Shown: positions 33,577-45,485 of the stretch, in pieces
Layout: each line of letters starts with the position of its first letter
How positions within the stretch are numbered: the stretch's first letter is position 1
From: Lineus longissimus
Taxonomy: Eukaryota; Nemertea; Pilidiophora; Heteronemertea; Lineidae
Direction: 5' to 3'
NCBI RefSeq assembly: GCF_910592395.1
Contig: NC_088323.1
Coordinates: 15,855,501 to 15,919,500 of the forward strand
DNA: 64,000 bases
Translations under genes and position numbers: made by a program
Notes under the pieces: model-generated
Seen by the model: the letters and a program-made list of their open reading frames with translations, nothing else
Databases searched by the model: none
What the model was told of the DNA's origin: nothing

Positions 33577-33904
33577 AGTAAGGGGCTACACGAATACATG
33601 TCAGTATGATATACTAGTATAGCGGGCGAGAGGGAGGTCTATCGTGCCCCACGCATCTATTGAATGTTTCATCCTATAGGGTTAGAGAACAAAGCGTTTA
33701 TGCGTTTTAAAATAACGCCATGGATCTGAATTTCAAAATACATCAGCCAATTGAATTATTCAAGAGCGATATTCTCAGTTGGTTTGTTGCGGTCGTGTCG
33801 ACTAAATCAGTTCAGACTTAACATAAGGCTGGTGGCGTTAAATGACTTGTTTCCCGTCCGCCCGCGCACGTGCTCTCTCCCATCAAATAATTTTAGTGAT
33901 AATT

Positions 33905-34120
33905 GTTGTCAATTTTTTTTTCGCTACATACAGCATCTCAAAGCGCTTGACTGTCATTCTGCAGTAACGAAGAAGTGAACATAGAGCAATACACTTGGCC
34001 ATGTCAGGCGAGTTGAGAGTGTATGTATTCAGACTAATAGTTCTTGCCGGGCTTTGAACCCGCGACTTTCCGATTACATGTCGGAGGCTTTATAAGTCTG
34101 CAGCCGCGCTCACAAATGGC
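33905..34120 (-). mobile_element. SINE with class-II-tRNA-like head and A tail
   Basis: On the minus strand, a tRNA-like head contains CAGACTTATAAAGCC, a variable-arm-like stem (CCGACATGTAATCGG) and a B box (GGGTTCAAAGCCC). A short body follows with CAAGCGCTTTGAGATGCTGT and then a run of nine A (33909-33917 read in reverse). The long variable arm suggests derivation from a leucine or serine tRNA. The A box is poor and no TSD is clear. Confidence 0.6.
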
Positions 34121-34614
34121 AACGCTGGATGTCTCGGTTGTATTTTGAAATAGTGTTTTTTCACTTTATCGTCCCTTATCTCATTTGAAAAAAATTCATA
34201 TCGGAATTATTCAGGAGATATCTCCCTGGTTGTTTATTTTTACGCTCATGTCAATTAAATGGTTTCCTGATGAATTTTTAAACAAATGACTCGGCCCACT
34301 TGCAACAGCTGTTGCGAATCAATTTCAATATTTCAACATTCCAATGCGCTTCATGTCAAGCGAGAAGCATATTTCAATGACAACGTTATAAAAAGTACGA
34401 ATAATTTTGGATAACCGTACGACACACAAGATACTAAAATTTCCATAGCAGCAGATTTATGACTTGGCGTAGAAGAACAATATGCAATATTAATTTTCTT
34501 AAAGATAAACGAAACGATTAAGCCAGGGATTAAGCTTATCATGAAAGCATTTTGATTTAAGAGCTGAGCGTCAACAAGGACATTATGAGCTCTATAGACA
34601 ATATTTGGCGATTG

Positions 34615-34765
34615 TAATTGAGTAGGGGGAAACCGGAGACCCGGAGGAATCCTTCGCTGTCGAAGAGAGTTGCCCTCTCTATCACGTAATTGTACTGGGA
34701 CCGACCTGGAATCGAACCCGGGACCTCAGATGTGACAGGTGTTTATGTTTCCACGGCGCCTCGAG
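34615..34765 (-). mobile_element. tRNA-derived SINE fragment
   Basis: On the minus strand: CTCGAGGCGCCGTGG, then GAGGTCCCGGGTTCGATTCC (B box), then a body ending in GGATTCCTCCGGGTCTCCGG + TTTCCCCCT. From memory, that wording is common in animal SINEs. The A box is degenerate. Confidence 0.55.
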
Positions 34766-36320
34766 ATCCCAAACATCAACGGACACTGCTCAGGGTGTTA
34801 AAAAGTAGCATGTGAAGGACTGTTTGCGAGCTATTTGGGGGTTGTTCAGTGGTCATTGACCAAAATGCAAAGGGTGTATCACTGTGGATGTGACGAAAAA
34901 GAGAGAGATTGTACTAAAGAACTAAAGAACTAAAGAAAATACCGAACTCTAGTGACAGCATGTCTCATAAACGCCATCAAAAGTAATCGTGTGAGTTTAA
35001 ACGTGAGCCAACGAACCCTCTATATCTATCGTACATCACTTAATCCCCTCCTCCACGGCCAGTTCTCATGACTGAACAACACGCCTGTCACCTGTTATCA
35101 ATGTGATCGTGGTTATATGATTAACGTGCTAGCGTTATCAAAAACGTAAGACCTGGAAAGCGCTTCAATGAGTAGACTTCGCTCGGTCTGCTTCTGTGAA
35201 ACCTCTCTAATGGGTGGCGTCGCTCAATCTCCTCGGCAGCCACTTCTCATGACTGCGAACAACACACACTGTAATTAGTCACCTGTTTGTCAATGTGTTC
35301 GTGGCTGTACGATTTATGTCTTAACGAAATAGCTGCCTTGGGACATGATGTCGGTTAAGTAGAAGACGCGAATTGTTCAGCGTCTTTTGTTGGGAAAGCC
35401 ATCATGGATATAACTTGCCGTTAATGTTCCGGGGAGACTATTGATGTTGGGGAGAATATGTCTCCAGCAGTTGCTGGTTGTGACATATGGGCTCGGGATG
35501 GTTTCTTCACTGGACTTAAGCTGAGAAGGATCCAGATATTTCGGTAGCTTCATCCTCTGTCGTTTAGTGTCTATTGAGCATGTCTGGAGCTCTCCGCGAA
35601 AGCTGAAGTAATCAAGCTTTCTGACAACTCTAAGAACACATGATGGTTAGTCCTTTGTAAGCCGCGCACACGAGCGATTTTAGTTGCCGCGACCTGCGTA
35701 GGAGCCATGACAACAAGTAGCATTGGACTCTCCTACTTAGCTCGCCAATAGGCAAGTTTCGCAACCCGAACGCCAGCAAAAGCTAAGTGTATCCGAACTA
35801 CTGACGACGAAGCAAGATGTAGTTTGGTGGGATTACCAATTACTAATATCCAATTTGGTATCAATTCCTCAAAATAAAGACGCTGGAGATTGGCAATGAT
35901 AATGTTTTCAATTACAATCGATATGTCTGCGTGATATGATGATAAAAAAATATATTAGTATTTGTCCAGCGGCCATTCTTAAAATAAAAGTTGCAGGTGT
36001 TTCGGAACGTAAAAAAGAAAACATTTCTCATTTAGTCAAACAGATTGTCCACGATAATGCCGGAACGGCGAAAATGGAATCGTGGGAGTAATTCGGGAAA
36101 AAATACAATGTGGGGGTAAATTGTTCGAGATAATAGGGTGAAATGGACATTGTTTTGCCGGAGAGGAAATCAACATTGCGATAAAGGCTCTTCAGCAATG
36201 GCTTGTTTGTGACATGACTATAAAAGCCATAAATGTTTTACGTGTGCTACTTTGTCAATTTCACAGCGCAGCATTTCTCTCTTCCATCCGCGACATCTCC
36301 GTTTCTCAGCGAAGCTTCAA
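34766..36320. other. Unassigned stretch with an old ~100-bp duplication
   Basis: Segments near 35050-35150 and 35225-35330 share CTTCTCATGACTG(C)GAACAACAC, CACCTGTT.TCAATGTG and TCGTGG, an old tandem duplication. No gene recognised elsewhere. Confidence 0.45.
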
Positions 36321-36322
36321 TG

Positions 36323-37418
36323 CGCGCTGGATGAAGGACTACCAGAGGTTTCCCCGATCCACACAGCGCGCTGGATGAAGGACTACCAGAGATTTCCCCG
36401 ATCCACACAGCGCGCTGGATGAAGGACTATCAGAGGTTTCTCCGATCCACACAGCGCGCTGGATGAAGGACTATCAGAGGTTTCCCCGATCCACACAGCG
36501 CGCTGGATGAAGGACTATCAGAGGTTTCCCTGATCCACACAGCGCGCTGGATGAAGGACTATCAGAGGTTTCCCCGATCCACACAGCGCGCTTGATGAAG
36601 GACTATCAGAGGTTTCCCCGATCCACACAGCGCGCTGGATGAAGGACTATCAGAGGTTTCCCTGATCCACACAGCGCGCTGGATGAAGGACTATCAGAGG
36701 TTTCCCCGATCCACACAGCGCGCTGGATGAAGGACTATCAGAGGTTTCTCCGATCCACACAGCGCGCTGGATGAAGGACTATCAGAGGTTTCTCCGATCC
36801 ACCGCGCTGGATGAAGGACTATCAGAGGTTTCTCCGATCCACACAGCGCGCTGGATGAAGGACTATCAGAGGTTTCCCCGATCCACACAGCGCGCTGGAT
36901 GAAGGACTATCAGAGGTTTCCCTGATCCACACAGCGCGCTGGATGAAGGACTATCAGAGGTTTCCCCGATCCACACAGCGCGCTGGATGAAGGACTATCA
37001 GAGGTTTCCCGGATCCACACAGCGCGCTGGATGAAGGACTATCAGAGGTTTCCCTGATCCACACAGCGCGCTGGATGAAGGACTATCAGAGGTTTCCCTG
37101 ATCCACACAGCGCGCTGGATGAAGGACTATCAGAGGTTTCCCGGATCCACACAGCGCGCTGGATGAAGGACTATCAGAGGTTTCCCCGATCCACACAGCG
37201 CGCTGGATGAAGGACTATCAGAGGTTTCCCTGATCCACACAGCGCGCTGGATGAAGGACTATCAGAGGTTTCCCCGATCCACACAGCGCGCTGGATGAAG
37301 GACTATCAGAGGTTTCCCTGATCCACACAGCGCGCTGGATGAAGGACTATCAGAGGTTTCCCCGATCCACACAGCACGCTGGATGAAGGACTATCAGAGG
37401 TTTCCCCGATCCACACTG
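36323..37418. repeat. 44-bp minisatellite, 25 units
   Basis: Unit: CGCGCTGGATGAAGGACTAT, CAGAGGTTTCCCCGATCCAC, ACAG. Twenty-five copies; the twelfth follows a unit short by four bases (36798-36802), and one has CTTGATG. The variable position after GGTTTC reads CCCC, CCCT, TCTC or CCGG. The CCGG variant (two units) creates GGATCC. Variant order alternates in the last third of the array, as expected from unequal exchange of two-unit blocks. The flanks are non-coding. Confidence 0.95.
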
Positions 37419-37496
37419 TCACACTTCTCTCAACTGATTCATGCCTTACTTTGACAATGTCCGAGAAATGGTCCACAATACTATATAATTGTGTTC

Positions 37497-37653
37497 ATTA
37501 CGCGTATCGGTCCTTCCCAGTTTAGACGTATAGATCCTCTTGAAAGATTTTTTATGGGGTCAATGTTATCATCTTTGTTTAAAAACAATGGACCGTGTAT
37601 TTGGGTCGGGATGAGTTTTTTTAATAGTGAGGTAAGGTACAAATAGCGTAATG
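37497..37653 (+). mobile_element. MITE family A copy, internally deleted
   Basis: Starts CATTACGCGTATCGGTCCTT and ends GAGGTAAGGTACAAATAGCG + TAATG. It retains GGACCGTGTATTTGGG but has lost most of the AGTAGAAC and GCGAGCGGG region. Confidence 0.75.
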
Positions 37654-37678
37654 TTCCAGGAATGCGTGACATAACTCA

Positions 37679-37869
37679 TCATCATCATCATCATATCCCG
37701 CAGCCATGCGGCCATTGGGGCGACCCTGTTTTATCGACGATTCGGGACCATATGGTTCTGTCTTCCGCGAGGCGGATCAGGTCACTGGTCTTCCTTCCGG
37801 TCCAGTCCTTCACATCGTCCATCCAAATTCTCTTTGGTCGGCCGCGTCGTCGGTTCCCCTCTACTGTGC
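37679..37869 (-). mobile_element. 5'-truncated non-LTR retrotransposon insertion with TSD
   Basis: The insert is bounded by CATAACTCA on both sides (37670-37678 and 37870-37878), a 9-bp target duplication. On the minus strand it contains the end of an ORF2-type protein, a stop codon and then a (TGA)n microsatellite as its 3' tail. It landed 17 bases from the end of a family A copy. This is the clearest retroposition event in the window. Confidence 0.85.
37691..37869 (-). pseudogene. LINE reverse transcriptase C-terminal tail remnant
   Basis: The frame reads RRRGRPKRIWMDDVKDWTGR followed by a LAEDRTIW..IV segment and ends PHGCGI before a stop. The pattern GRPKxxWxDDVxxWTGxxxxxxxxLAxDRxxW is the typical extreme C-terminus of endonuclease/reverse-transcriptase proteins of invertebrate non-LTR retrotransposons. 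Only about 60 of the usual ~1000 residues remain, so it is a dead 5'-truncated copy. The clade is not resolved. Confidence 0.8.
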
Positions 37870-38202
37870 CATAACTCACTATTTGTCAAACCCATCGCTT
37901 TTCAACAAAACCCGGCATGTCAAACGAAAGAAACTTTAGCAGTCGATTGAAATATGGCACATGATTGTACGGAAATGCGAACCAGTGAAGAGAGATAAAA
38001 ATATCAGTACTTTCCGGTCACAATGATCGCAGCCAATTTAGGAATGTGTTGTAACCTTGGCATTAATGTTGTTTACGACAGGCAGCACTTAACATGATCC
38101 GGTTCCGGCTTTCAGTTTGTAGCATGGTTCTCAAAAGACCTTCGGGATGTTTTGAAATTGGAATATCAGTGTAATCAATGCGCGTTATAATTCCGCAACA
38201 AA

Positions 38203-38543
38203 TATTTGTTTTAAGATAATAGACCGAGTATTGGGCTAGGCCTGAATTCTTTTAGCTGCGATGGGATTTTAGGCCGAGGTGCGAGCGAGCTTTGTTTGTA
38301 GACAATAGACAGTGTATTGGGCGAGGCCTGAATTCTTTTAACAGCGAAGGGATTTTAGGCCTAGTTGCGAGCGGGCTTTGTTTAAAGACAATATACCGTT
38401 TATTGGGCGAGGCTTGAATTCTTTTAACAGCGAAGGGGTTTTAGGCCTAGGTGCGAGCGGGCTTTGTTTAAAGACAATATACCGTATATTGGGCGAGGCC
38501 TGAATTCTTTTATTAGCGAGGTAAAGGGACAAAATAACGTATC
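38203..38543 (+). mobile_element. MITE family A copy, about four monomers, 5' truncated
   Basis: Successive monomers end TTAGCTGCGATGGGATTTTA or TTAACAGCGAAGGGATTTTA and contain GTGCGAGCGGGCTTTGTTTA. The 3' end is GCGAGGTAAAGGGACAAAAT + AACGTA. The terminal 5' segment is missing. Confidence 0.8.
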
Positions 38544-39009
38544 CATTCAACCAAAACGCAGTAAAGAATGCACATAGCTTACTGTTGAATACTTGTTTGC
38601 TTCCTTATGAGTAGCCCAAGGCTTTAATGACTCATTGTAACCAGCTTATTACGATTGTGCATTTTTTTTAATCAGCGTTATAAAAACAAGCCAAAATTTG
38701 CCTCCCTCGTTGATTGTAGACAGTGCGCGACAGCAGTCGGATATTTCTTGACAAGCCACAATCAATTACTGTGCCATGTTCCACCGAGACCTGCCACGGG
38801 GATGCAAATTGCTGGCGGCAAATTTGCAGGGACAGATACATCGTCGAAAGGAGCTCCTTCAAATAATTGCTTTATGGCATGTGTGGAGAATGGCTCGTAT
38901 AGTAATCATTCAGTAACTACAGGTAAAGATCATGGGGCTGCATGTAAGAATTTGGTAAACCACGTTTTGGGCTATTTCGAAAAAAACGAGTTTTATTTTC
39001 GCTTTAATA
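38544..39009. other. Unassigned stretch, long chance frame
   Basis: A 143-codon plus-strand open frame (38655-39086) covers most of this stretch and runs into the family B MITE at 39010. I recognise no motif, and its end is encoded by transposon sequence. Confidence 0.4.
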
Positions 39010-39179
39010 CCGGTGTGCAAGGGATAGTAGTCCTAGGGCTGATAGTCCGTGTAACAATAGCCCGCATTGCTAAATGTTTTGGTTAGGGTTAGCGGTACAA
39101 TAGATCATGCTGCTTAATTGATCAAATACAATGCTACCGGACTATGACTCCAGGGGGACTATATCCGCTGTCACACCGG
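39010..39179. mobile_element. MITE family B copy 3
   Basis: 170 bp with ends CCGGTGTGCAAGGGATAGTA and TATATCCGCTGTCACACCGG. It differs from copy 1 by only a few bases. Confidence 0.85.
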
Positions 39180-41037
39180 GTCGCACTTGGAAAAAATGTG
39201 TCAATGAATTGTTCTTATGGTTTATGAAGATGTTTTGACGATGATAATTAAAATCAGGCTGTGATAATACTGCGCAAAAATATCAGGTCAGGTGCTTTCT
39301 TGTGTAGAAAACGGTGACGCATACTAATGATGTGATAGCGTCAATCAATAACATTGGAATCAATTTTCAAACCTAACATTTGAAGAAAAAATAAAAAGAT
39401 GTTTTCAGTTGGTTCATCAAAGCTGCTAATTGGAACAGTCAAAAACTACTGAAGAATGGTTCAACTCGAACTATTCGCTTTCAACTTGGTGACGAAGTCA
39501 CGCGAGTCTCGTTTTGTCGCGGGCCTGAGTTCTTGTGCTGTAAAACAAATATCGTATGATAAAGAATGAAATATGATCAACAAAGTTTCAAAAACTGCTG
39601 AAGAGAACCAAGAATTCTATTAGCATTCACCTAATCTTTCAAAAATGCTAATCCACACGAAATGAACATGCATTATGGTGTAGCTGAGCAGCATTCGGAC
39701 AACGTTTCCCCCATAAAAGTCGTGCTTAACTAGTCGTAAGAGTCTAAGGGCACATAGCGAAGTGCACTAATTATTGCCACCAATGCTGGCCGGGAGTTTT
39801 TGTCAGGCACTAATGTCAGTTACGAGACTGCAATGCTGCAATCGTCCCTGATTTATGACGGTTCACCCCATCGAGCAAATTTGATACAAAGTAAAGCCCG
39901 TTTCTTTCTTTTGGTGGCCGCTTAATCGCCTTAAGGGCAGGTCGTTACACCATTAAGGGAAAACACCCTAAATAAAGGCAAATATCGCTACTTTGATAAC
40001 CGTGTATCCGATTCTACTTATTTCCGATTTTCAATCACTTATTATCGAACGGTAAAGGTTTGGTTCGTATAGCTATTTGATATCATTGATATGTGACTTT
40101 AGCAATTGCTATGGGAGGGTTACATCGTCAGGAATGGGTAGTAAGAGTCGCCAATGACTTATTGGCTAGTTTCTTCAACACTGCGTGAGTCTAAGGCTTG
40201 CGGCTTCAAATCCCGGCCTAGTCGACGCTTAGTTCATGCAAGTTTAGAATATGGCTTTGAAGAAAATATTTAAACTGATGTCAGATGCGTAATATTCGTC
40301 GCTGAATCATGTCACGAAAGTGATTTAGGTGACCTTGAAACAAATCCCTCCTACACACGCAAATTGAAATTCACCCGGCGTGGTTCAACGTTCTCTGTGT
40401 GCGCGGGCTGAAGCTGGCCAACTCTTTAATGGCAACAGGTCCTGAAGCTTGATGCGATCCATATAGCTCGGGGTAAAGACTAAACGCCAGCCATGCATGA
40501 GCAAGGTGCTGAGTGCTAATGGATATTCCGTTGTAAAAGAGCATGGAAGGGGGAAGGGAGGAGGCGATTCATCACCTTGACACAAACGTTTGGAATAACG
40601 AAAGATGATCATGAAAGAAGAAGCGTTTATTCTTCTTTGAAGGTCTATTTTAGAAGTACATGTAGGTTTGTAGGTGATCATGAACGGGTATAGGTGACCC
40701 CTCCGAGATAACGGTAAAGGTATATTGTACAACTGTACGTAACTTTTATTCATATCATACCACAGCACATGTCCAGGAGCAGTAGCTACGATGCCACTAT
40801 CACCTGAACCTGTCATTGTCCAATCACTGTCAAGACAATGATTAATGGCAGTGTTGGCCGTGGATCCTGTGTTTCGCTTGAGTGTTTCCGTTTCTGAGTG
40901 TTTCCTCTCATTGTTTTGGAACACTGAAAGACAGATGGCCAAGTTTTTTCTTTTTCCCCGCATAGAAAAATCATGGTCACTCTAGTTGGGTTTTTTTGGC
41001 GTGGAAACACTCAAATGTTAAAGACAACAGAAATGTT
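39180..41037. other. Unassigned non-coding stretch
   Basis: Includes the longest non-repetitive frame of the window (192 codons, minus strand, 40385-40963). It has no recognisable domain, and its length is within chance expectation for 64 kb. Confidence 0.4.
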
Positions 41038-41140
41038 ACACTGGTGTGGAGGTTTGACGTTTCTGGGATAGAATGTCCGAGTAACAAAGGTTTTTGTCAT
41101 GCGCTTTTCATCTTTGGCCTGTATGAAACCATATACATGT
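41038..41140. mobile_element. MITE family C fragment
   Basis: ACTGGTGTGGAGGTTTGACG, GGGATAGAATGTCCGAGTAA, CAAAGG and ATGAAACCATAT follow the same order as the left part of the family C units at 31857-32194. It is interrupted at its right by the pogo-like array. Confidence 0.65.
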
Positions 41141-41532
41141 AGTGGAACCTCCCTTAGCGGACACCTCTCTATTAAGGACAACCTCTCTATTAAGGACACT
41201 AGTTTTGGTTCCAAATTGGTTGTTTCCATTCAATATGACCTCTCTAATCAGAACACCCCTCTATTAAGGACAACCTCTCTAGTAAGGACACTAGTTTTGG
41301 TTCCAAATTGGTTGTTTCCATTCAATGTGACCTTTCTAATCAGGACACCCCTCTATTAAGGATAACCTCTCTATTAAGGACACTCGTTTTGGTCCCAATT
41401 GGTAGTTTCTATTCAATTTGACCTCTCTAATCAGGACACCTCTCTATTAAGAACAGCACTTGCCAGTCCCGAAGGTGTCCTTAATAGAGAGGTTCTACTA
41501 ATAGAGAGGTCCTTAATAGAGATGTTCTATTC
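41141..41532. mobile_element. pogo-like element with internal ~108-bp repeats
   Basis: The left end AGTGGAACCTCCCTTAGCGG + ACACC and the right end, inverse of AATAGAACATCTCTATTAAG, have the wording of pogo/Tigger-type termini (from memory). Between them, about three ~108-bp units carry ACCTCTCTATTAAGGACACT, AGTTTTGGTTCCAAATTGGT and CCATTCAATATGACCTCTCT. The segment at 41478-41520 is the inverse of the unit (TCCTTAATAGAGAGGT), so the end has been copied inward repeatedly. No transposase frame. Confidence 0.65.
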
Positions 41533-42179
41533 GGCAGAATTCAAAACTAGACTCTTCTTCCGGGGGTTATTTCATACTTCTAAACCAGCTCACGTAACAT
41601 TTCCAACAGCAGCCAATTAATTTTAAAAGATACACAGCGTAAGGACTAGTATTATTTGCTACAAGGCCATGCTAGACCTGTAGGGTTTCTATTCAGGAAA
41701 TGCATTCTTCGCCTCACTACTGCTTTCCCAAAAAGTGCCTTTATTAGATTTCTACAATGCCATTTATCTTTAAGCTGACAGCAGTATTAGTGTGGTTTCG
41801 ACATTAAGAGGATTTATTGCAATTTGTCGCGTTCCGTCAGAAAAAAAGGAAAAATCTTGCAAAGCTCAGTGAAGTCTGTTGTTTACATCTTAGGGTGGTT
41901 TTGCGAACCCCACGAATTCTGAAGTGAACTACTTATTACGAAATGTTAGCTCCATTTTTAAAGGGAGGCCACGTACAGGCAGGAAACAGGTAGGCCTGTT
42001 AAATTTACACGAAGTCACCACAAGGAGTCTCTCCTCTCTTACAATACATCAAACAATTACGCTTGAAAGCGTGACATCAGGTACTGGCACCTTCGGGAGG
42101 CGCAAACGTACATCATTGGCCGTGTGTGCGTGCTTGCACTGTATGCAAACCACATGTATGATTCGTACATGACTTCTGC

Positions 42180-42241
42180 AAGATTCCCAGTTGCGTTTTG
42201 AATAAAATTCTTAAGATTATCGAGCCTTCATGATAACGTTG

Positions 42242-42276
<35 letters not shown>

Positions 42277-42425
42277 TAGCTTTTGTAAAATGTTCATTAT
42301 TCATGTTCTGTTCTTTTAATCGTCTTGTATGTTTATTACATAAAAATATAATATAAATGTACTTTTATAAGGAGTAATAAACAATTTGAATTTGAATTTG
42401 AATTTGGAATTTGAATTTGTGGAGG
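42180..42425 (+). repeat. Poly-T run and (TTTGAA)n tail, possible retroelement 3' end
   Basis: A run of 32 T (42244-42275) is followed by AT-rich sequence with GTTTATTACATAAAAATATA, then GTAATAAACAATTTGAATTT and five more TTTGAA-type units to about 42420. A microsatellite tail after AATAAA-like sequence is typical of some invertebrate non-LTR elements, but no coding part is present. Confidence 0.4.
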
Positions 42426-42985
42426 AAAATCAGAAAGAAAAATATGAATATTCTACCTTTAACCACGTGACCTGCTGCTTGTCTACCTTCCCATTACCTC
42501 TCATTTTACAATCTCTAGAAACGATACGATGCTTTATGAACACATAACCTAGGTAACTGAACGTGCTGAGAGTGAACGATGTCTACCCAAGGCAAGGCTG
42601 TGTTATTTTTGTACAAAACGGATTTACTTTGAGGCATCTCACCCCAAATAAGTCCAATCAACACTTTGAGAACTGATGGTCCGTTATAGCTCGTCAAAGA
42701 GAGTTTGCGGTCTCGGATCCTTGGGTGTAAGGATGCTTTTAGGGCGACTACAGAAAAATAAGGTAACGAGTCTTAGCATGCTTCGCATCCTTACCATGCT
42801 TTCCGCGCATTACTCATCCTCGTCGAAACCAAGCCTACCCTTGGCAGAATGAGTTGAATGTCTTCTTTTTCTTTCTCCAGAGAGTATTCCTCCGGCAAGG
42901 CGGGGTTCAATGCACGCAAGCTACTCTGGCTTTCACTTGGTGGGGTATTTGTTTGCCCAGACCACAGACACCAGTAAAATGCAAC
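42426..42985. other. Unassigned non-coding stretch
   Basis: No gene or clear repeat seen. Confidence 0.4.
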
Positions 42986-42989
42986 TTCG

Positions 42990-43130
42990 CATTTCCGTCT
43001 CATTCTGTAAAGAGAGTTTAATTAGTTCCTTGAATGACACGCCCTTTTATCCAGAGATACAATCCGGGTTCTCTCCGGGATCGAACCAGGTCCCTCTTTC
43101 ATGGTAACCAGCAGTAATTACCAATAGACT
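42990..43130 (-). mobile_element. tRNA-derived SINE, single head
   Basis: On the minus strand: GCTGGTTACCATGAAAGAGG, GACCTGGTTCGATCCCGGAG (B box), AGAACCCGGATTGTATCTCT, GGATAAAAGGGCGTGTCATT, CAAGGAACTA. This matches the SINE at 14548-14925 position by position, but here there is one tRNA-like head instead of three. Confidence 0.7.
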
Positions 43131-43632
43131 AACATGAAACACCCCTGTTGATATGAGACACAGAAGGATGCTTTACCCTTCAACATTGAGCCACGAAAGG
43201 GGCATAATAACAACCTCCGAAGAGTCGGTCAAAGTGTCTTTGAACCTTTCTTCCGCACGTACCCCACATGCGTTGGTGACTACCTTTGAGCATCGGCGCT
43301 TAGCTCGGTCGCCCGGGAACCCGGCGAGGATACGCTAGAGGAAAATGCGATGGCGTTGGTAACTGGACAGATTTACACCAGGGAGGGGATCAGAGACAGT
43401 TTAGAGCCTTCTCACGGTTTAGAGCCTTCTCTTTGGAATATATTAGAATAGGTAACTAGATTTAGTGATTCAGTGCTGTTTCGGATACATTTGGGTTCAC
43501 ATGGAATTCGTCCTTCGTATGATCTTGAATAACGCTTTCCTGTCACAGAAAGGTAAGCCTTTGTACTGTTCCTATCAGTTGTTGTTTAGATGTCTGCGCT
43601 CTGGCACGCCCAATGAGAAGGTGGACTAACAT

Positions 43633-43853
43633 TGCATTTTTTGTCCTTGTTGGTTTAGGCCTATATACCCTCATGAGGGTTGTTTCCTAGGGTTTGATGT
43701 TATCAAAGTTGGCCCAGATAACCCTTCGATAGGACAGATGAACATTTTCAATGTTGGCCTCGGTGTGAGGGGGCTTTGTTTGAAGACAATATAGACCGTG
43801 CCTCGGGCGAGACTTGGATTGTTTCTAATGCGATGTAAGGGCAAAAAACGTAT
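43633..43853 (+). mobile_element. MITE family A copy, one decayed monomer
   Basis: GGTTTAGGCCTATATACCCT, GTTATCAAAG, CGATAGGACAGATGAACATT and GGGGGCTTTGTTTGAAGACA follow the family order. It ends GATGTAAGGGCAAAAAACGT. Confidence 0.75.
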
Positions 43854-44007
43854 CAACCTGCGTCTTGAGGCTAGGATATGAGGTGATTATGATTTCTTTT
43901 CTGGATGGAATTAGGTATAAAGTTGCATGGCTATAAAGTTTTGGGCAACTTTGAACAGCTGATTCTTCGTTGTTGGCAGGTAGGCCTACATATTCAACTT
44001 TCTACTA

Positions 44008-44317
44008 CATTACGTCATTTTTCCCCTGACCTCGCAGTTAAAAGAATTCAGGCCTAGCCAAATACACGGTCTGTTGTCTTTAAACAAAGCCCGCTCGCAC
44101 CTAGGCCTAAAATCCCATCGCAGTTAAAAGAATTCAGGTCTAGTCCAATACACGGTCTATTGTCTTTAAACAAAGCCCGATCGCACCTAGGCCTAAATTC
44201 CTATTGTTCTTTCGCCTTATCGAAGCATCCTCGACATATTTTGATAATATCGACCTCACGAAACAGTTGTCACGTAGGTCGATTGGACTAAACCGAAAAA
44301 GGAAAATTAACGTAATG
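44008..44317 (-). mobile_element. MITE family A copy, two monomers
   Basis: Starts CATTACGTCATTTTTCCCCT (family 3' end inverted). Two monomers carry AAACAAAGCCCGCTCGCACC and AAACAAAGCCCGATCGCACC. It ends with the subterminal hairpin region and AACGTAATG at 44317. Both termini are preserved. Confidence 0.85.
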
Positions 44318-45485
44318 TATTCAATGTCGCTGGGTAATTTGAGAAGTACAAGGGTGTATATTTTACAATGGGTTAATGATTATATTAGTATTACAATGCA
44401 CCCGCTCAACAAATAGAAGTGGCTTTGGCACCATTGCATCATTCTCTTTCCCTATCATCTCATCGGCATGTAGGCATCCTTCCTTGCATTGTGTACAGAT
44501 AACCACATTATTTGAAGTAGTCTGACGTGTTGATTAGTGGTGTAGATATTCCCATCACCTGGGGCGATCAGCATAGCCTGCTATCAACAACAAGCTGTTT
44601 GAGCGGTTATTCTTTGTTGCTTCATGTTTACACCTGGAACTTGGTCCTATTCTTAGATCGAGAGAAATTTGAAAGAACTGCGGTTTATTTATGATCTGTC
44701 AGAGTTTGAAGAGAAACAGAGCGTGGGTGTCGGCAATTACTTTAATGGGGTACACCGCTCGTTAACATGTATTTACTGTTGGTTCAATTATATCTATTTC
44801 GCATTTCAAACGCCAGACGACGCCAATTGACAGTCATAGTGCATGCAACCTGCATGCATCCAAATGGTGCGTGTATGAATTTTCCCGATCGCTGCACGAT
44901 AATTTAGGCTCTGTGTGTAATGGGTTTGTCAGTATGAGAAAACTATAGGGCGTATTGTTTCAATCATCGGAAATACGCCAAAAATGGCCAGTTTTCTCAG
45001 GTGCAGGAGCGCGGCAGTTGCATGTGTCATTCAATGGAAACGATCACTACAGTAAACAAACGTAATCCTTACAACGGATTGAACAACTGTGGCCAAAGCC
45101 CTACTTGAGCAAGCCACCAATATCACCAAGTCCCGCAGCCAAGATTTTTGCTCTTTCGTACACGGCGGCTGTGACATGCTGACCATCGTTTTTCAATGCA
45201 GATACAAAGTCGGCCGTTAATTAATACTCGTTGGCATGTCATCTGTAATCTCATGTCCCAATGAGCACCGATGGAACATTTGCAAAAAGGTTACAAATGT
45301 AAGCTTACAGGTGGACGTTTCTGTCCAGACTTCCACGGTAGGTAGGCAGGTTTTGCAAACCGTACGACGACGAAAGTAAAATAGCACGCAGTACTGCGGT
45401 GTCATCGAGTCCTGCGTTAATTCATTTAAGCCAAATTCTTCAATCCCCGTCTCTACCCAAACCTGTCAGAGTAACTTAAGTACTA
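44318..45485. other. Unassigned non-coding stretch
   Basis: AGGTTTTGCAAACCGTACGA near 45348 resembles one end of the element at 59283-59502, but no partner end was found. No gene recognised. Confidence 0.4.

Noticed and set aside
36323-37418. CRISPR-like array
   Set aside because: Repeats are contiguous with no unique spacers, and the sequence context is eukaryotic; it is a minisatellite.
38655-39086. 143-codon frame as a gene
   Set aside because: The C-terminal part is translated family B MITE, and the remainder has no motif.
40385-40963. 192-codon minus-strand open frame as a gene
   Set aside because: No recognisable domain or signal. One frame of about this length is expected by chance among roughly 128,000 codons in six frames at this base composition.
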